Shown: positions 24,666-38,044 of the stretch, piece after piece
Position numbering within the stretch: position 1 is the first letter of the stretch
Layout of the letters: each line of letters opens with the position of its first letter
Source of the DNA: Epiperipatus broadwayi
Lineage: Eukaryota > Onychophora > Udeonychophora > Euonychophora > Peripatidae
Length of the DNA stretch: 64,000 bases
NCBI GenBank assembly: GCA_028023455.1
Contig: JAQFVV010006305.1
Location: forward strand, 549,001 to 613,000
Reading direction: 5' to 3'
Made by a program: the position numbers and the translations under genes
Notes under the pieces: model-generated
Seen by the model: the letters and a program-made list of their open reading frames with translations, nothing else
Told to the model about the DNA's origin: nothing
The model's database searches: none

Positions 24666-26129
24666 GACATTTTTTTCTTATATATTCTGTGATGCAGTTT
24701 GTCTTCTGATATCTGGTAGAGGAATATATCAAATAATGGAACTTGAATGTGCCAATAATATTTTTCATAGTAATATAATGTTAGCACTTTTATCCCAAAA
24801 AAGGGTGTAATATTCAGATATGCTAGTAATAAAAAGAAATAAGCATTTGCATCACAATTTATATATTATCAATCAGTTTTCCAATGAGGTTGTTTTTTAA
24901 AAAATATTTTAGATCTAAACTTTGATCAATACAAAAGATAATTAGGCAAAGGTCCATGGTTATTTCTGAGTAGCATGGAATAGGATCACGATTTAATCTC
25001 TTATTTGAGAATGTTACATTCAGTTTAGATATTTTTTCAGTTTAAAATTTAATTGGATTGGGGATAAGATTTTAGTCTTCGGAAATCTTTTTTAAACTTT
25101 TCAGGTACTTCTTAAGAAAATTTTCTGTTTCTGGAAAATTATTGACAAATATATTAATAAAATGTGAGAGAACTGAATCTTGTGAGAACCATTCTTTAAA
25201 GTTTTATATTCATTATAATTATCATTTAAAAGATATTTGAATGCATTTTGTCATGACTGCACTTAAGAACATTAGAGTCTTTTAGAAGATAATTTTTATG
25301 AAGACTTGGTTTATGTAAGATATGAAGAAAATCATCGGGTAATAGTGAACCATTTTTGATTGAATCAAAACATAAATAGTGTTGTCTTTGTGTCTCATCC
25401 ACTTAAATGGCAATTTTTTTTTTTGCTTGGCATCATAATGTATATTGTACCGCTATTTAAGCGTTACAAATTTCATAATAAAAGATTTAAGATTAAAATT
25501 TTACTTCAAAAATATTTAAGAGGGAAAAATAATTAGTGTTAGAAGTCCGATGTCAATACTAAAGTTTAAAAAGAAGTTTTGTTTAATTTTGTTGAAAAGA
25601 CGTAGTGCAGATTATTAGTATAAGTTTTACTAGTTTAAAATAATAATAAAACAATGTGAGGGGGGGGGAGAAATTTAAAGAAATAAAAACTATATTTCTC
25701 TCTTATCATTTATTTAAAAGAAAATAAGAAAATGTATGTGTTGATTTTAAAAAATACATTAAAATGTGTATAGATGTGTGTAAATAAAATACGAAAGTTA
25801 AATATTAAAATAAATGAAGGCTTATAATTGAATTTAAAAAAATCCCCTTAAAAATTGCATATATTGATAAGCTGCATAGGAATGGGATTAGGAATGGCTA
25901 CTAATTAATAAAAAAAAACCCATAAACAACAGGTCTAATTAAAATGCATCTTATCCAAAATTTGATCAACATAATCAGTGGACGGAATTTGAATAATGAA
26001 AATAATTAGCAGATTTAAAATTAATTAAAAGATAACAACAAGATGGCATCCATAAATATGACTGCAAATTTCATCATTCAATCATTCACATATTTAGATT
26101 GAATCACCTATTAGACTTATTTTTCAATG

Positions 26130-27125
26130 AATACTGTGCCGTGCTAAGCAGAACTCAGAGCATGCGATCGCGCTCCAGCCTTCATCCGCAAGAACATCAG
26201 CAGTCTGTCCGATAGAAGCCATGCCCGTCTAATAATTTGAAGCCGCCAGGAATATCTAACTGCCTGAAATAGAAGTAACCCGGAACCGCAATCGTCAGGA
26301 CCGCATCAGAAACTTAATAACCAGTTGGTAAACCACACCTGCAGCAGCAAAGAGCAAGAAGCTACAACATTTAAAATCCTATAGGTAATAACATTTTCTT
26401 ATTCCCATTTCTGATTTTTTTATATTAATCTATAAATAGCCATTGCAATCTTTGAGTATCCCCAGAGCCAGCATATAATGAACTGTAGTATGTGCGGGTT
26501 CACATGTTTCCTAATGTATTAAATAAATAGTTACAGAACTTTCAAATCATGAAATAATTAGTTGTAATTTCAAGGTTGTGTGTGTGCTCCATCCATATAG
26601 TGTTTATATTACATTATTATTGTATGTTTTATTAAGAATGTGTGTAGGTATCATATATAAAATCATTGTTTATTTAATTAAAAATTTATAAAATTAGTTT
26701 ACAAATTATAATAAACATTTTATTTAAAATAAAGTATTTGTCTGTCAATTACTGTCGGTCAATTCTTTAATTATACCACTAAGAACAATTTAGCAAAGAA
26801 GTTAGATACGTAGTTTATTTCATTTGTTTCTGTTGAGCTAGTTGGGATTTCTTAGGCGCTGAATTAGTTTGCCATCATTCTGGGCATGTTAACTACTTTT
26901 TATAGTTAGCTGGCGCCTGAAGTTTACTTTAAAACAAACAAGTGCTTTGAATGACAGGGGTTGAATTCAGCAGTTGAGAAGATCTGTGGCCTGGAAAGGT
27001 GGTTATGGTTATCTTATATAACTTCGACCTGGCCATAGGTACCCTCTGGTTATTATGCTTCTCTGCCTTAGGGACCAGTGTGATGCAATACTTAAATTGC
27101 AGCTAGAGTAAATCGAATTTATAAT
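26130..27125. mobile_element. GC-richer island, possible LTR-retroelement remnant
   Basis: Within uniformly A/T-rich intron, 26140-26370 and 26830-27110 are conspicuously richer in G+C. Between them lies 'aataaagtatttgtctgtca' (about 26729), reminiscent of the polyadenylation region of an LTR. Around 26910 a 'tggcgcc' phrase, typical of a primer-binding site, follows 'atagttagc'. 'aggcgc' near 26853 and 'ggcgcct' near 26912 form a small inverted pair. I could not delimit two LTRs or see a gag/pol frame, so this is a composition-based inference. Confidence 0.3.
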
Positions 27126-28729
27126 AAATAATTGTATAATATTGTCATATTTTATAAAAAAAGAAGTCAACAATGTTTATCACAATTTTGTTTTTTATTA
27201 AAGAGTAAACAAAATTTTATTCTGTTTTTTTTATTCAATCTTCTCCCACCCGGTTCAATATATATGTGTTATTTAAAGCTATTCATTCTAAAAGTTGTAA
27301 ACATGCTTTAATCTCATTTTGCTTTGTCTATTCTAGCGAATTGAAATCTTTTATGACTATAGAAGATATAGGAAAATCTGGAAAGTGGTATAGACTGAGT
27401 TTATTTTGAGAAGTGACTGCTATATTATTTGACCTATTTTTAATAATGGAAATTCCTTGCTTTACTAGACTTTTTGTATACATTCAGTCAAAAACAAATG
27501 TAAATCTACTGATTTTAAAAAGATGTATATTATTAAAAAGAAGAATATGAGTCTTCTGAAGTTCAATAACATCAACTTTGTGTTGATGCAATATTTTTAT
27601 TTTGTAGAAGACCTCCAGTTTTTGATTGAGATGTACTTTCAATGTTTAGTTGAAGTAATTTTATGGCATTTTATCTAATAGTTTGCCATTGTATTTTATT
27701 TTTTTAACATAAGCAAGTATATCCTTGTGGAAAATAACTAATTAACAACTTAATATTTTATTTCATTTTTCTAATGCAAGCAAGTATATCCTTATGGAAA
27801 ATAGCTATAATTTACATAAATCCAAAAATCCTGGTTTACACATAATTAATTATTATACTTAATGGCAATAAATTGCAAAATATTTTTTGAAAAAATATTG
27901 CTTTTAATGCTAAATATTATCTAGTGTATTATTTAAATACAAGTAGTAATTATATCTGATGTATTGTATTTTCTTCAAAAAAAACAATACGAGATATGAT
28001 TTAAAATGACTTCTCTATAAATAAATATAGATCTTTGCTTTTTATGCAAAGATCATATGCCAGAAATTTTGTCTGCCAAGTTAAACATTTCTTCCCTCTA
28101 AAAGTTTTTATTTTTTTTTCCTTAGTCCCATATATAATTATCAAATCATTCTTCCAGCACTGACACATTCACTTTTCTTTTTCTATCCTATTTTAATAAA
28201 AGCTAGTTCATTGTTGCAATATTTTATTTTTATTACCTGTTCTCATCATAAAGGTCTAAACACAAAATTTACTATTTTATGCATCTTTATGCTTCTCTCA
28301 TTTTGCATACAATTTATCCAGATTCTGTTTTGACATCCTACATTTTAAAAATAAATGGTATTATTTAAAACATGTATGTATGTGTATGTATCAGGAACTA
28401 ATAATAAAATTGTAAGCATGTAATGTTTAAGTAGTAATAATAAATAAAACAATGTATTATATAATATAATAAATATTCCTAATAAGTATCATTATTTTGT
28501 TATAGCAAATTATGTATGTATATTTATATAAATAAAAGTGTTACTATCAGTATTGAGCTTATAGTTTACTTTTTCTTTATAAATGTTGATCAAGCATAAG
28601 AATCATTATAATTATTTGATTACAGGTTTTTTATTTAAATAGTTTAAGTATTAATATTATTTAAATAAAATTTGAAAGGGATAATTTTAATAATAGAAAT
28701 GAATTTAATAATTTTATACTCACTTTTAG

Positions 28730-28832
28730 GTGGCTGAATTGGAAGAACGTCTTAAAGAACAAACTGCTTTGAACACTTCTTTACAAGAAGCTCATATCAA
28801 TTCTGAAAAAAATTTGCAAGAGGTTATCAATG
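28730..28832 (+). CDS. GOLGA1: Golgin-97-like protein, coiled-coil exon (ends in phase 1)
   Basis: Thirty-four codons plus one base, between acceptor cacttttag and donor GTACGA. The peptide begins VAELEERLKEQTALNTSLQ and ends EKNLQEVIN. It is the only exon of the set that ends in phase 1. The single G joins the AT opening the next exon to make an Asp codon, which restores an open frame across the 156-bp intron (28833-28988) and supports both calls. Confidence 0.9.
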
Positions 28833-28988
28833 GTACGATTTTGTATTTTCATATAAATTCAGTTTTTTGTTGCTGTTGTTTTTTGTTCAAATTGTGTAAT
28901 TAAAGGCATTTATTTATTACATTTGAACTAAATGAAACAATTTAATTTATATATTTTTTTAAATATGCTGTATTAATTATATTTTTAG

Positions 28989-29158
28989 ATAAGAATCAAT
29001 TATTGGTGAGAAATGCAGAACTTTCCCAGCAGCAGCAAATTCTGAAGCATGATATTGAAGATGAAAAACTTGCTATAATGCACGAAGTTGAAAAAACTCT
29101 CCAATTACAGCATTCAGTAATAGTTATGGAAGAAAAATTACAATATAGTAATGAAAGG
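28989..29158 (+). CDS. GOLGA1: Golgin-97-like protein, coiled-coil exon
   Basis: 170 nt, beginning in phase 1 after acceptor tatatttttag and ending in phase 0 before donor GTTGGT (29159). The peptide begins KNQLLVRNAELSQQQQILKH, continues EDEKLAIMHEVEKTLQLQ and ends MEEKLQYSNER. It is coiled coil with a short Gln run. The donor is weak at positions +3 to +6. A GTTAGA four bases downstream would break the frame, so the upstream donor is chosen. It is followed by a 24-kb intron. Confidence 0.88.
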
Positions 29159-31759
29159 GTTGGTTAGATATTAAATTATTAAATTTGATTTAATAATAAT
29201 AATTAGAAATTAATTTAATATTCATATAAGTATATATATATAGCCATATATATATATATATATTAGATTAGATAAATAAAATTTATAATTCATGATATTA
29301 GAGCTAACACAATGATATAAATATATATGTGTGAATTTATGAGACACATACTTAAATTTACGTAATAAATTCATGATAAATACAAATATATACTTAGATA
29401 TAAATAGTAAAACTGATTAATCAAATTACACATAAGTATGTAAATAAAAGTATTGACAACTACTTTGAGAGTTGAGAGTAAATGTATTTTGTTTCATAAC
29501 TATAAAGTTTTTCAAGTGCCTTTAGAGATATGTATAGTGAACTTAATTGATTCCAGAAACTTATTAATGTAACATATGTATATTTAGGAGTAATTTATTT
29601 CAGGGACACTGCCGAGATCAAAATTACTATCCAATACAGGCATTTAATTAAACAGGAAAAGTGTAATACAAAGTCAAAAATATATGTAAAAGAAAAAAAG
29701 AAAAACTATTGCACATAAATATAAAATGTATCAACAATCTGTTTTTCTTTCCTAATGTCTATGTAATCAGCTTTCCAATTCTGTTTTTATGGCTCATAGT
29801 TAAATTTTATATATGAATGAAAGAACAATATATAAAGTACTATATTTTAATTTCTAGAGATGAAAAATAAACAGATAATTGAACTAAATTGGTAATTAAA
29901 TCTCGCAAAATATAACAAAAATGTCTAGTAAAGGCAATATGTCAACCAATAGTATTTTTTGTGGCATTTGGGTCTATTACAGAAATTTTAATTTAATAAG
30001 AAAAAGTGTTTGCATGCCATTTATATATTATAGATGTATTTGTTGTAGCAACTCTATTTTTTTTTTTCAATCATTGGATAGTATAGTTCTTCATATATAT
30101 ATATTTCTTATGGATAGTTTCATATAACAAAATTGTTAATATAAAAAGTGTCTAGATAAACATAAGTAATAATTTAAAATGTCTATATATTTTGAAATAA
30201 TATGTGTATTTTATTTTTGAAAGTATTAAAATTGGAAATGGCCTAATAAAGTGATAAAATCAGTTTTCTTTAAAAGTTACAAAAAATATTGATATTACTA
30301 GAGTAATTTAATCAGTTTTGATTATAGGAAATTTCCTACTTACATAAGACTGACATATATAAAAATATTTGATTTGTATATTTTACCAATCAATTCTTCC
30401 AATCATTTTAAAGGGGTTGTCTGTTTTTAACTAAACTAAGTAATGTATGTATCATAACCTTCAGGTATACAGCTCTTGATCTTCATGAATTAATTATAAT
30501 GATCAAACCTATAAGATAAAGTGAGTGGATTTGAAGTGATCTTTATTATCTTAGTGCCATCTAAATAATTCTAAAGAGAATTGCATAGATGTCCACATAC
30601 AATAAATATCTTATTTTTTGTTCAGAACTGGTTTCTTGGTTTGCATATGGATGGTTTTATTTAGTTCTTTTTATTGCCTTGAATCTAATAAACTACTCAA
30701 AGTAATTTACACAAGAATACACAATTTATTAACATATAATAATTGTTCTATATTCAACTCAAATTATTGCAGTTGTGAGTTTGAATGAGAATATGAACAA
30801 ACATACTTAACTAAATAAATAGACCACTAGAGCAAAATAATTTAAAAGACTTTTTAATATAAATATTTAACATTATTATTAGCAACATATACAAAGTAAA
30901 TATATATTTTGTTTACAATTTAGCACAAAATTACTTACACAAATGGTTTCACTCTAAGGCTTACTTTAAATTATAATTTAGACTGAGACAACCTGCAATA
31001 AGGCCCTAAGTTTCTTATTTTATCTTCAGCCAGGATGTAGCTGGGTATTGAGGTTTGTTCATGTTCTCCTGTTCCTGGGTTGTTTCTGAGTTTTCAAAGT
31101 AAATCTTTGCTCAGGTAAATTTCACTATTATTTATAAGTTTTGAAATCGATCCCAGAAATTTTTAAAGTTTTTAATTTTAGATTATGTTACATAATTATT
31201 ACTTTTCCCGCATTATCTTCAGAAAGCTTAAATTATTTATTTTTAGATTATTTACTATTAATAATTGGTTTGGAGGTTACTGCTTTTTTCCACATTAGCA
31301 TACGTATAGTGAGTTTTGCCTGTTTTAACAACAGTTATACACAAGAATAAGAGATGAAGGTCATGTGATGTTTATTGGCTTAAAACATATAATAATTGTA
31401 ATTTATTTAAATAAGTATTTTTTTTTATATATATATATAAAACTTAGTATTTATATATATATATTTAAACGTGAACATACACAATGTTTTTAACATCTGC
31501 AATCTAAAATATATCATTTTTCAGTCTAATAATGGTTACCCGTCAATAATATAACTTGATTATAATATCTTTAATCTTAGCTATTTTTTTATTGCTAACA
31601 GATTTAGTTTTTGCCTTACTCTTTTGTCTTAATCTATAACAAGCCATCAAATATTGTTCCTAATTCATCACTTTAAGAATTCTAAAATATTGTACAGAAA
31701 GTGTGTGTGCATGATACAAGAATTCAAAATATTTTCATTTATCATTTTTAACCATATCT
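29159..31759. other. GOLGA1: Start of 24-kb intron, no gene
   Basis: AT-rich sequence with (TA)n runs near 29233-29265 and 31424-31462. Open frames at 29921-30127 and 31141-31350 are F/I/Y-rich with no motif. I see no recognisable element. Confidence 0.45.
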
Positions 31760-32284
31760 TATGTTAACTTCTTCGCTTGCAAAGTGGCTATATTGAATAT
31801 TTAATAAATTATGTTAAGCCACAAATTTTATCATAACTTAAATTTATATTACTCAAAAATGACATAATATATATTGTTTGAAATATAAAACACCAAAGAA
31901 TGTAATTAAGCTGAAAAAATATAGTTATTGATATTCAAAGTAATTAAAAAAAGAATATAAGTTAATATTTCTAATAATTATTTTCATATTATTTCATAAA
32001 TTCAAAATTATTATGCATACAACTTAAAATTATATTTTTGTTAGTAGGTTAGTTGGATTCATCATAAAATTTCTAAAAAATTGGTATATAATAACACGTA
32101 ACGTAATCCATCACTTGAAAACTTCGTAGAATAAAGACGTTAATACCTTTCATTTTTCTTAGTAGCCCTTCAAAATGTATTTCCATACAGGGGTTTGCAA
32201 TGAATGTGTCATCCCTTATAATAAGTAGTTAATATTGATCAATAATTAGTATAATTTGAATATTATAATAAAGAACTTTAATAA
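31760..32284. repeat. Dispersed repeat family, copy 2 (see 1850-2341)
   Basis: Same orientation as copy 1, with collinear blocks from 'tatgttaacttcttc' to 'aataaagaactttaata'. It carries an extra 'catacaggggtttgcaatg' near 32186-32204 and a longer spacer after 'aattttatca'. Sequence beyond the right end is unrelated to that beyond copy 1, which supports an element boundary at about 32284. Confidence 0.75.
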
Positions 32285-34200
32285 TGTAAAAAGCTATATA
32301 CATTGTTCTAACTCATTAGTCACGAAGATAGAGTTGGCTAATGCAGTAGTTACAGAGTATTCTATATAAACTGTTCACCAGACGCTGAGGGGGATTGTTG
32401 TTGACTAACATAGAAACTTCAATATAGAGAATAATTTAATACAGAAGAGTAGACTACGATAGAATCATAGAGAGAAGTGTGAAGATAGAGAATAATCTAA
32501 TATGAAGTGAAACCATGGTTGCAAAAGGATTATGGTTGCTGTGCCGGTTCCTTTTCATCTGACTGATGATTGCTATTAGTTATAAGCTGCCAAAGCCAGT
32601 TAATAAGGCCGTATCTTACAGAGAGATGCTGATCATCTAATATTAAGAAATAAGCAAGAAGGGAACAGAGCCGAGCTTGGCTTCAAATAAGAGTCCCGCA
32701 AAAAGCTATATAAAGAAGTGGTAATCTGTAACCATTGGTAAAAACCTAGAGAAAATGAAAATGTCTACATTTGGCAGTGTGATGAACATGGAGTAGAAAC
32801 CCACATCAGTGCACCAGCTCAACTCCTTCCAAACCATCAACATGTAGCCACTAATATCAGTTGATGAAAATGATCATACAAATGCCATCTTACTAAAGTG
32901 AAAAGAAGATCTCATTGCCCTGGTGTCTAGTTTTGTAGCACACTCAAAAAACCCCGAGGTCCGGATGAAGTCTGAAAACCCTGGATGGTATAATTTTTTT
33001 TTGTTATTTTATTCATTTACCATTTTGAGTTAAATATTGTTTAGATACTTTAATAAAAGAAAAGGAATCTTATTGATATATGTATTTTTTGGTTCAATAC
33101 ACGTATGTTAAAGTGTTTATCTGCAAAGCGCTGGATTGTTTCATGTGAAACCATCCTTCCACATTAAGTTTAATATGCCTATGTGAGAATTTTAATTTAT
33201 TTTTGATATTGCTTATTACACCATATGTGCGTATAGCATAAAGAAATGTAAATTGATTGAAATTATGTTTTTGCTTTGTCTCCGCGTATGCTTGATTTAT
33301 ATACAAGCACAAGCTTATAAAATGTTTATGTTAAGTAGTGGAAAGGGTGTGTAAATAGACTTACATGTATAACCATATTTTTTTGATATTATAGAAAATA
33401 ACTAATGCTTAATATGTGCATGTGTGGGTAGAAACTCAGATCACTTTATTCAAGCTTATTTATATGAAAAATAAGGGAAGGAGTTCCATATTTAAATTGC
33501 ATAAACATGATTATTAATTTTTTTTTTTATATTATAATGCTGGTGGAGGGGTTCAAGGAATGTATTTTTTTTTATGTATTTATTTGGTGACGCATTATTT
33601 GGTGTAAATAAATATTTATTTGTATTTCATAAATTATGTCTTCATGAGTATCTCCTTTATTCTTTTCTCTCCAACAATATTAAATGCTTATATTTCCAAT
33701 AGTGGCTTAATCCACCAATAAGCTGAGATAAAGAGATGGTGAGCTTAGCCCATGGGACACTACTTTAACGGGGATTAAAATTTTGATGTCATGTGGATAT
33801 CTTTTTTTATTCTTTTATGTCATATGTTTCATTGGTAATTGTATATTTTTTCGGGAGGGGTTTTCTTTTTCCAGAAGTGGCATGTAAAGGCCAAGTTCAA
33901 ATTCGGCCTTTCAAAGGTATGTGACGGACAATGCATTGATATCCATCAACATGGCAATAGAGTTTTAGTAGAAGAGACATCAGGAAACATAACCAGTTTG
34001 GGATTGATTTCTCTCATTTAACAATTCAATAGGGTAACTTTAAGGTATTAAATATGGAGTGTATTATTGAGTTGATAACGATGCCATACGCTGATACGTG
34101 ACCCTAACTTCATGTTCAGTTCTGTGGACCTGGTAAGAATCCACAGGGTAAGAGAGGGTGTTGACCTTCACAATACATTACATTGATATTGCTTTAGTTT
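32285..34200. mobile_element. Less AT-rich block, probable retroelement remnant (unclassified)
   Basis: 32330-32980 and 33700-34170 stand out by higher G+C and long non-repetitive text such as 'accagacgctgaggggga', 'aaggccgtatcttacaga' and 'agcttagcccatgggaca'. Short open stretches appear on the plus strand, for example a frame at 33839-34021 with KFGLSKVCDGQCIDIHQHGN, but I recognise no domain. Poly-T stretches and A/T-rich DNA separate the blocks. The whole looks like a decayed mobile element inserted next to repeat copy 2. Superfamily unknown. Confidence 0.3.
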
Positions 34201-36058
34201 TTAACTGATTATGAAAAAAATAACCAAGGAAAATTGAAATTGTTATCTACCGATAAAAATTATCCATAATGAAAAGATAATATGATAGGAAGATTAGATT
34301 ATATAAAATTGAAATTGTCTGTAGTACTTCATAAAGAATATGTGTTTGTTTTGATTATATCAATATTTATTAGCATCATAATAGTTAATTAATTTAAAGG
34401 TTTGAATAATAATAATATATATATTTAGAAGATATTTTTAGAAATTAATATTGAGGGTTTTCTTTTTTTTTGTTTGATCAAAGAATTTGTAAAAAGTGAT
34501 TTAATTTTATAATTTACATGTAAATAATAGTAATATGTGTTATTAAGTTTTTTTAATATATATGTATTGTATCAATTTTTTTTCTTATTTAGCTAATTGG
34601 GAATTTTTTTTTTTTATTATTATTAAAGAATATTTAATTATATTATAGAATATTAAATAAATATTGAAAATTAAATTAAGTAACTATTTAATATTTAATT
34701 CAATCCAGCAAATGTGTTATATTAAATCAAATCAAATTAAAATATATAAGTATATATTTGAATTTTGAATAATTGTACTAGGTTTGACGTGAAAATATAT
34801 ATAAAGAGCCAGAACAGACAGCAATACATATTACACCTATTAAAATAATGGTGTGCAGAGAGTTTGTAGAGAGGAGAACCAATTAAATTTTACATTGTGA
34901 ATCAAAATATAAACTGAGGCAAATATTTTAAATGATGTTTTATATTTTTTATGAACTTTAAACAAATTATTTAAATCATTAAAGCAAATTAAGCTCCAGA
35001 TGATTTTATTACTATTAAAAAAGAAGGATTGGCCAAAAAAATTTATTTACATTATGTTAACTAAAATATTTTGTCATAATAACTAGTATTGAAATGCCGA
35101 ATACAAGTTTTAATTTTTGTATTTAAATTTGTCATTTCTGATTTTGATCTTTATTATTATTCATCGATAAAATGTAGAGATTCAAACAATCTTGTTAATA
35201 AAGAATCAGTTATGCAATATCAATAGCTTTATTCATTTCAAAATTTCAATGATTTTAAAATATACATATTATAAAAATATACACAATATGGAGCAAAGAA
35301 TAGATCAAAATATTATTCTTAATTTATTGATGTATGATAATTTTAATGAAAATATTTTTATTAATGCTTAAATGGCAATATAAAATTTATCGTATTAATA
35401 CAAAATATTATATAGACTATGATGAGTATTTCTAGTTACTACTATGCCACAATTAACATAACTTTATATTGCTATATTCCTTTGTGGATTTAATTTAAAA
35501 TTGCTTTCACAGAGAAAAAATACCTTAAAGCAATATATGCTATTAGCAATATCTTTGGACTATTGTCAAGTCATAATAGTGCAAGAAAACATCAGCACAG
35601 CATTCTGGATGTTGCATTTATATAACATTCAACAGCCAGTTAGAATATATTGTGATATACACATGTTACCATCTATAGCTTCTTTGTAATGTATAAATAA
35701 TTAAATAAAGAAAACAATTAAAGGTCATTTGGTTAATAATAAAATATTTATTGTTTTGAATGAATCAGGAATAAGTGAAACATTTATTTATTAAATTTTA
35801 ATATAAAATATTTGACTTTAAATTATTGTGTACATGATAACAATGGCTTATTAGAATTAGAAAGAAGAATCACATGATCAAAAGCCAGTGTTTAAAAAAG
35901 AAAAAGACTTTTGAGTTGCCATAGCTACAGAAATGATTTTTTTTTTTTGTTGCAAGACACAGACTTTCTTTTGCTTAAAATTTTATGTTTATTTGCCTTA
36001 CTTTTATAAATATATTTGGAACATATAGCAAAGCAATTTGGACTGTGAGTAAGACAAC
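34201..36058. other. Intron DNA, no gene
   Basis: Strongly AT-rich. The phrase 'cataatagtgcaagaaaac' with a following 'ataacattcaacag' occurs at about 35572-35636 and again at about 37931-37991, marking a further low-copy repeat. The open frame at 35501-35689 overlaps it and has no motif. Confidence 0.4.
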
Positions 36059-36330
36059 TTAAAGAGAGGGGCATGAGTTCTCACTCCCTTCATTTGATAT
36101 CTTTATGATTAAAACCAACCACCATAAAGTCAAGATAATTGAAGTCACCTTGGATTGCAATATCAAAAGAAATAATAATGGGAAATCATCTAATGATTCA
36201 AATTGCTTATGGATCCCTATGTTTGTTTTTGCTAAGGAAACATCATCGAATAATGGATTATCAACTGAAGTCATATATATGCAAAACTGTGGTAACAGAT
36301 GCTCATAACCTTAGCACTGTCAGATAAGTT
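36059..36330 (-). mobile_element. LINE endonuclease fragment (low confidence)
   Basis: On the minus strand one frame gives HKQFESLDDFPLLF and, after a frameshift, another gives IAIQGDFNYLDF. The order of a helix ending in 'LDDFP' followed by GDFNY matches the catalytic region of LINE AP-endonucleases, where the Asp and Asn of the GDFN motif are active-site residues. Only about 90 codons can be read and no reverse transcriptase is seen nearby on this strand, so this is a 5' fragment. Plus-strand frames at 36105-36327 are shadows. Confidence 0.4.
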
Positions 36331-37015
36331 TCATTTACAAAGAAAAAATGGTTAAAAGAAAAAAATATAATGATAATATTAATGGTAAACATTTATTAAA
36401 GTTTTGTTTTTATTAATAATTTCCATTAATATAACATACTTGGCATTTGTTATCATTTAAGCAATATGAGATTTTTTTTTTTAAAGTAACAATATGAAAG
36501 TTTTTTTTAATTGCTTTTTAAAGAGTTTATAATTAACCTTTTTACGACTGTATGTTTTATAATTTAAATATATATCACATCTTTCAATTGCAATTATAAA
36601 AGGATAAGAAGGGGGGGGGGTAACTTATAAAATGTATGATAGGATATTAGATTGCAGTTGGTAAATTGGAATTATAATCATTATTTTACCCACCTCAGTG
36701 AGTTAATGCTTATCTCAATAAATATATATTATTATTATTATTATTAAGTATTTTTGATTTGCCTATTGCATCAATCATTATAAATTGTTTTATTACATAA
36801 TTTATTTACAATTAAGATAATTCATTGTGCATCCCATACTACATTTTATCATCACATAAGTCATCATTTATTGAATTGTATCTATTTTGCCAGGCAAGAT
36901 ACTCATTATTTGGACCATTGACACCTTACAAAATTCATGAGACCATTATAAATATAAATTTAAACAGCCATAGAGCCATGTGTGAATCAACATATTTATC
37001 TACTTTAGTTATAAT

Positions 37016-37545
37016 TATAAATTTATTTAAACGCACATTGATTATGTAAGTAATATTTACTAAGGCTGTAACCTCAAGAGTATGCATGTAAAAATGCGAT
37101 AGTAGGGACCTCTACAGGTCTTAACCACAAGCTTATGCTTTGGAAGAAAAGAGGGGAACCCTTCTTTGCTTCAACCTACTTTCTATTTAAATAGATGAAG
37201 CTGAAGCGGTTAGATCTGAGAGCGTGGAGCTATTTTCAATACTTCACTGATTAAATCCACATTTCTTATTACACATTAATTCTCGTGAAATCTTTCGATT
37301 TACGAGTCAATGGAAAAATCTTATAGTTAGAAATCTATTACGATAATTTAAAGTTGTACTTATAAATTTATTTAAATGCACATTGATTACGTAAGTAATA
37401 TTTACTAAGGCTGTAACCTCAGAATATGCGTGTAAAAATGAGATAGTAGGGACCTCTACAGGTATTAACCACAAGCTTACCTGTAGAGGTCCCTACTATC
37501 ACATTTTTACATGCATATTCTTGAGGTTACAGGCTTAGTAAATAC
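37016..37545. repeat. Direct plus inverted repeat cluster
   Basis: A 117-bp segment (37016-37132) from 'atttatttaaacgcacattg' to 'ggtcttaaccacaagctta' recurs in direct orientation at 37364-37480. Its core then recurs inverted at 37479-37545, abutting the second copy to form a perfect-looking hairpin around 'ccacaagcttacctgtag'. Between copies lies a tctcgtgaaatctttcga phrase (37281) that is shared with the repeat cluster at 57062. The structure suggests a fold-back element that has been partly duplicated. Confidence 0.75.
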
Positions 37546-38044
37546 TACTTTAGTTATATATTTTAGTTGCATAAATAATTACATTGTCCAAATATTTAGT
37601 GTATAAATGGAGAAAACCATTTGGTTTATGATTTATTTATTATATGGGATTGCCCAAATCTATGAGGCACTTGCATGGTCACTTAGCCATACTCAATTAT
37701 AATATTTTACAATATTCATGATTACACAAAAATTCAAGCTATTCAGTGAACAGCACCTATTTTAGTTACATTTTTGGCAGTCTTTATTAGCTTTCCTTTT
37801 ACATTTGGCTCATCCAACTTCCATAAAAGGAAATATTGCTGTTCATGAAACAATGTTGATTCACTATCATTGTTCTTATTTATCTTAGAGATTAATTTTC
37901 TTCAAATTCAATAAATGTATTTTTAAAAACATAATAGTGCAAGAAAACAGCACAGCTTTCTGGATATAGCAGTAATATAACATTCAACAGCTACCTATGT
38001 TTAATTTTATAGTTATAAAAAAAAAAATTTAATATGTAAATACT

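Larger units (their letters stand above)
23185..28729. other. GOLGA1: Intron DNA with SINE array and GC-richer island
   Basis: A 5.5-kb intron. Named features within it are the SINE array (24282-24665) and the less AT-rich island (26130-27125). A 50-bp phrase containing 'agcaagtatatcctt' is duplicated at about 27713-27740 and 27778-27806. The rest is A/T-rich without supported exons. Confidence 0.5.

Noticed and set aside
36105-36327. Two plus-strand frames
   Set aside because: They lie opposite the LINE endonuclease-like GDFNY segment and show no motif.
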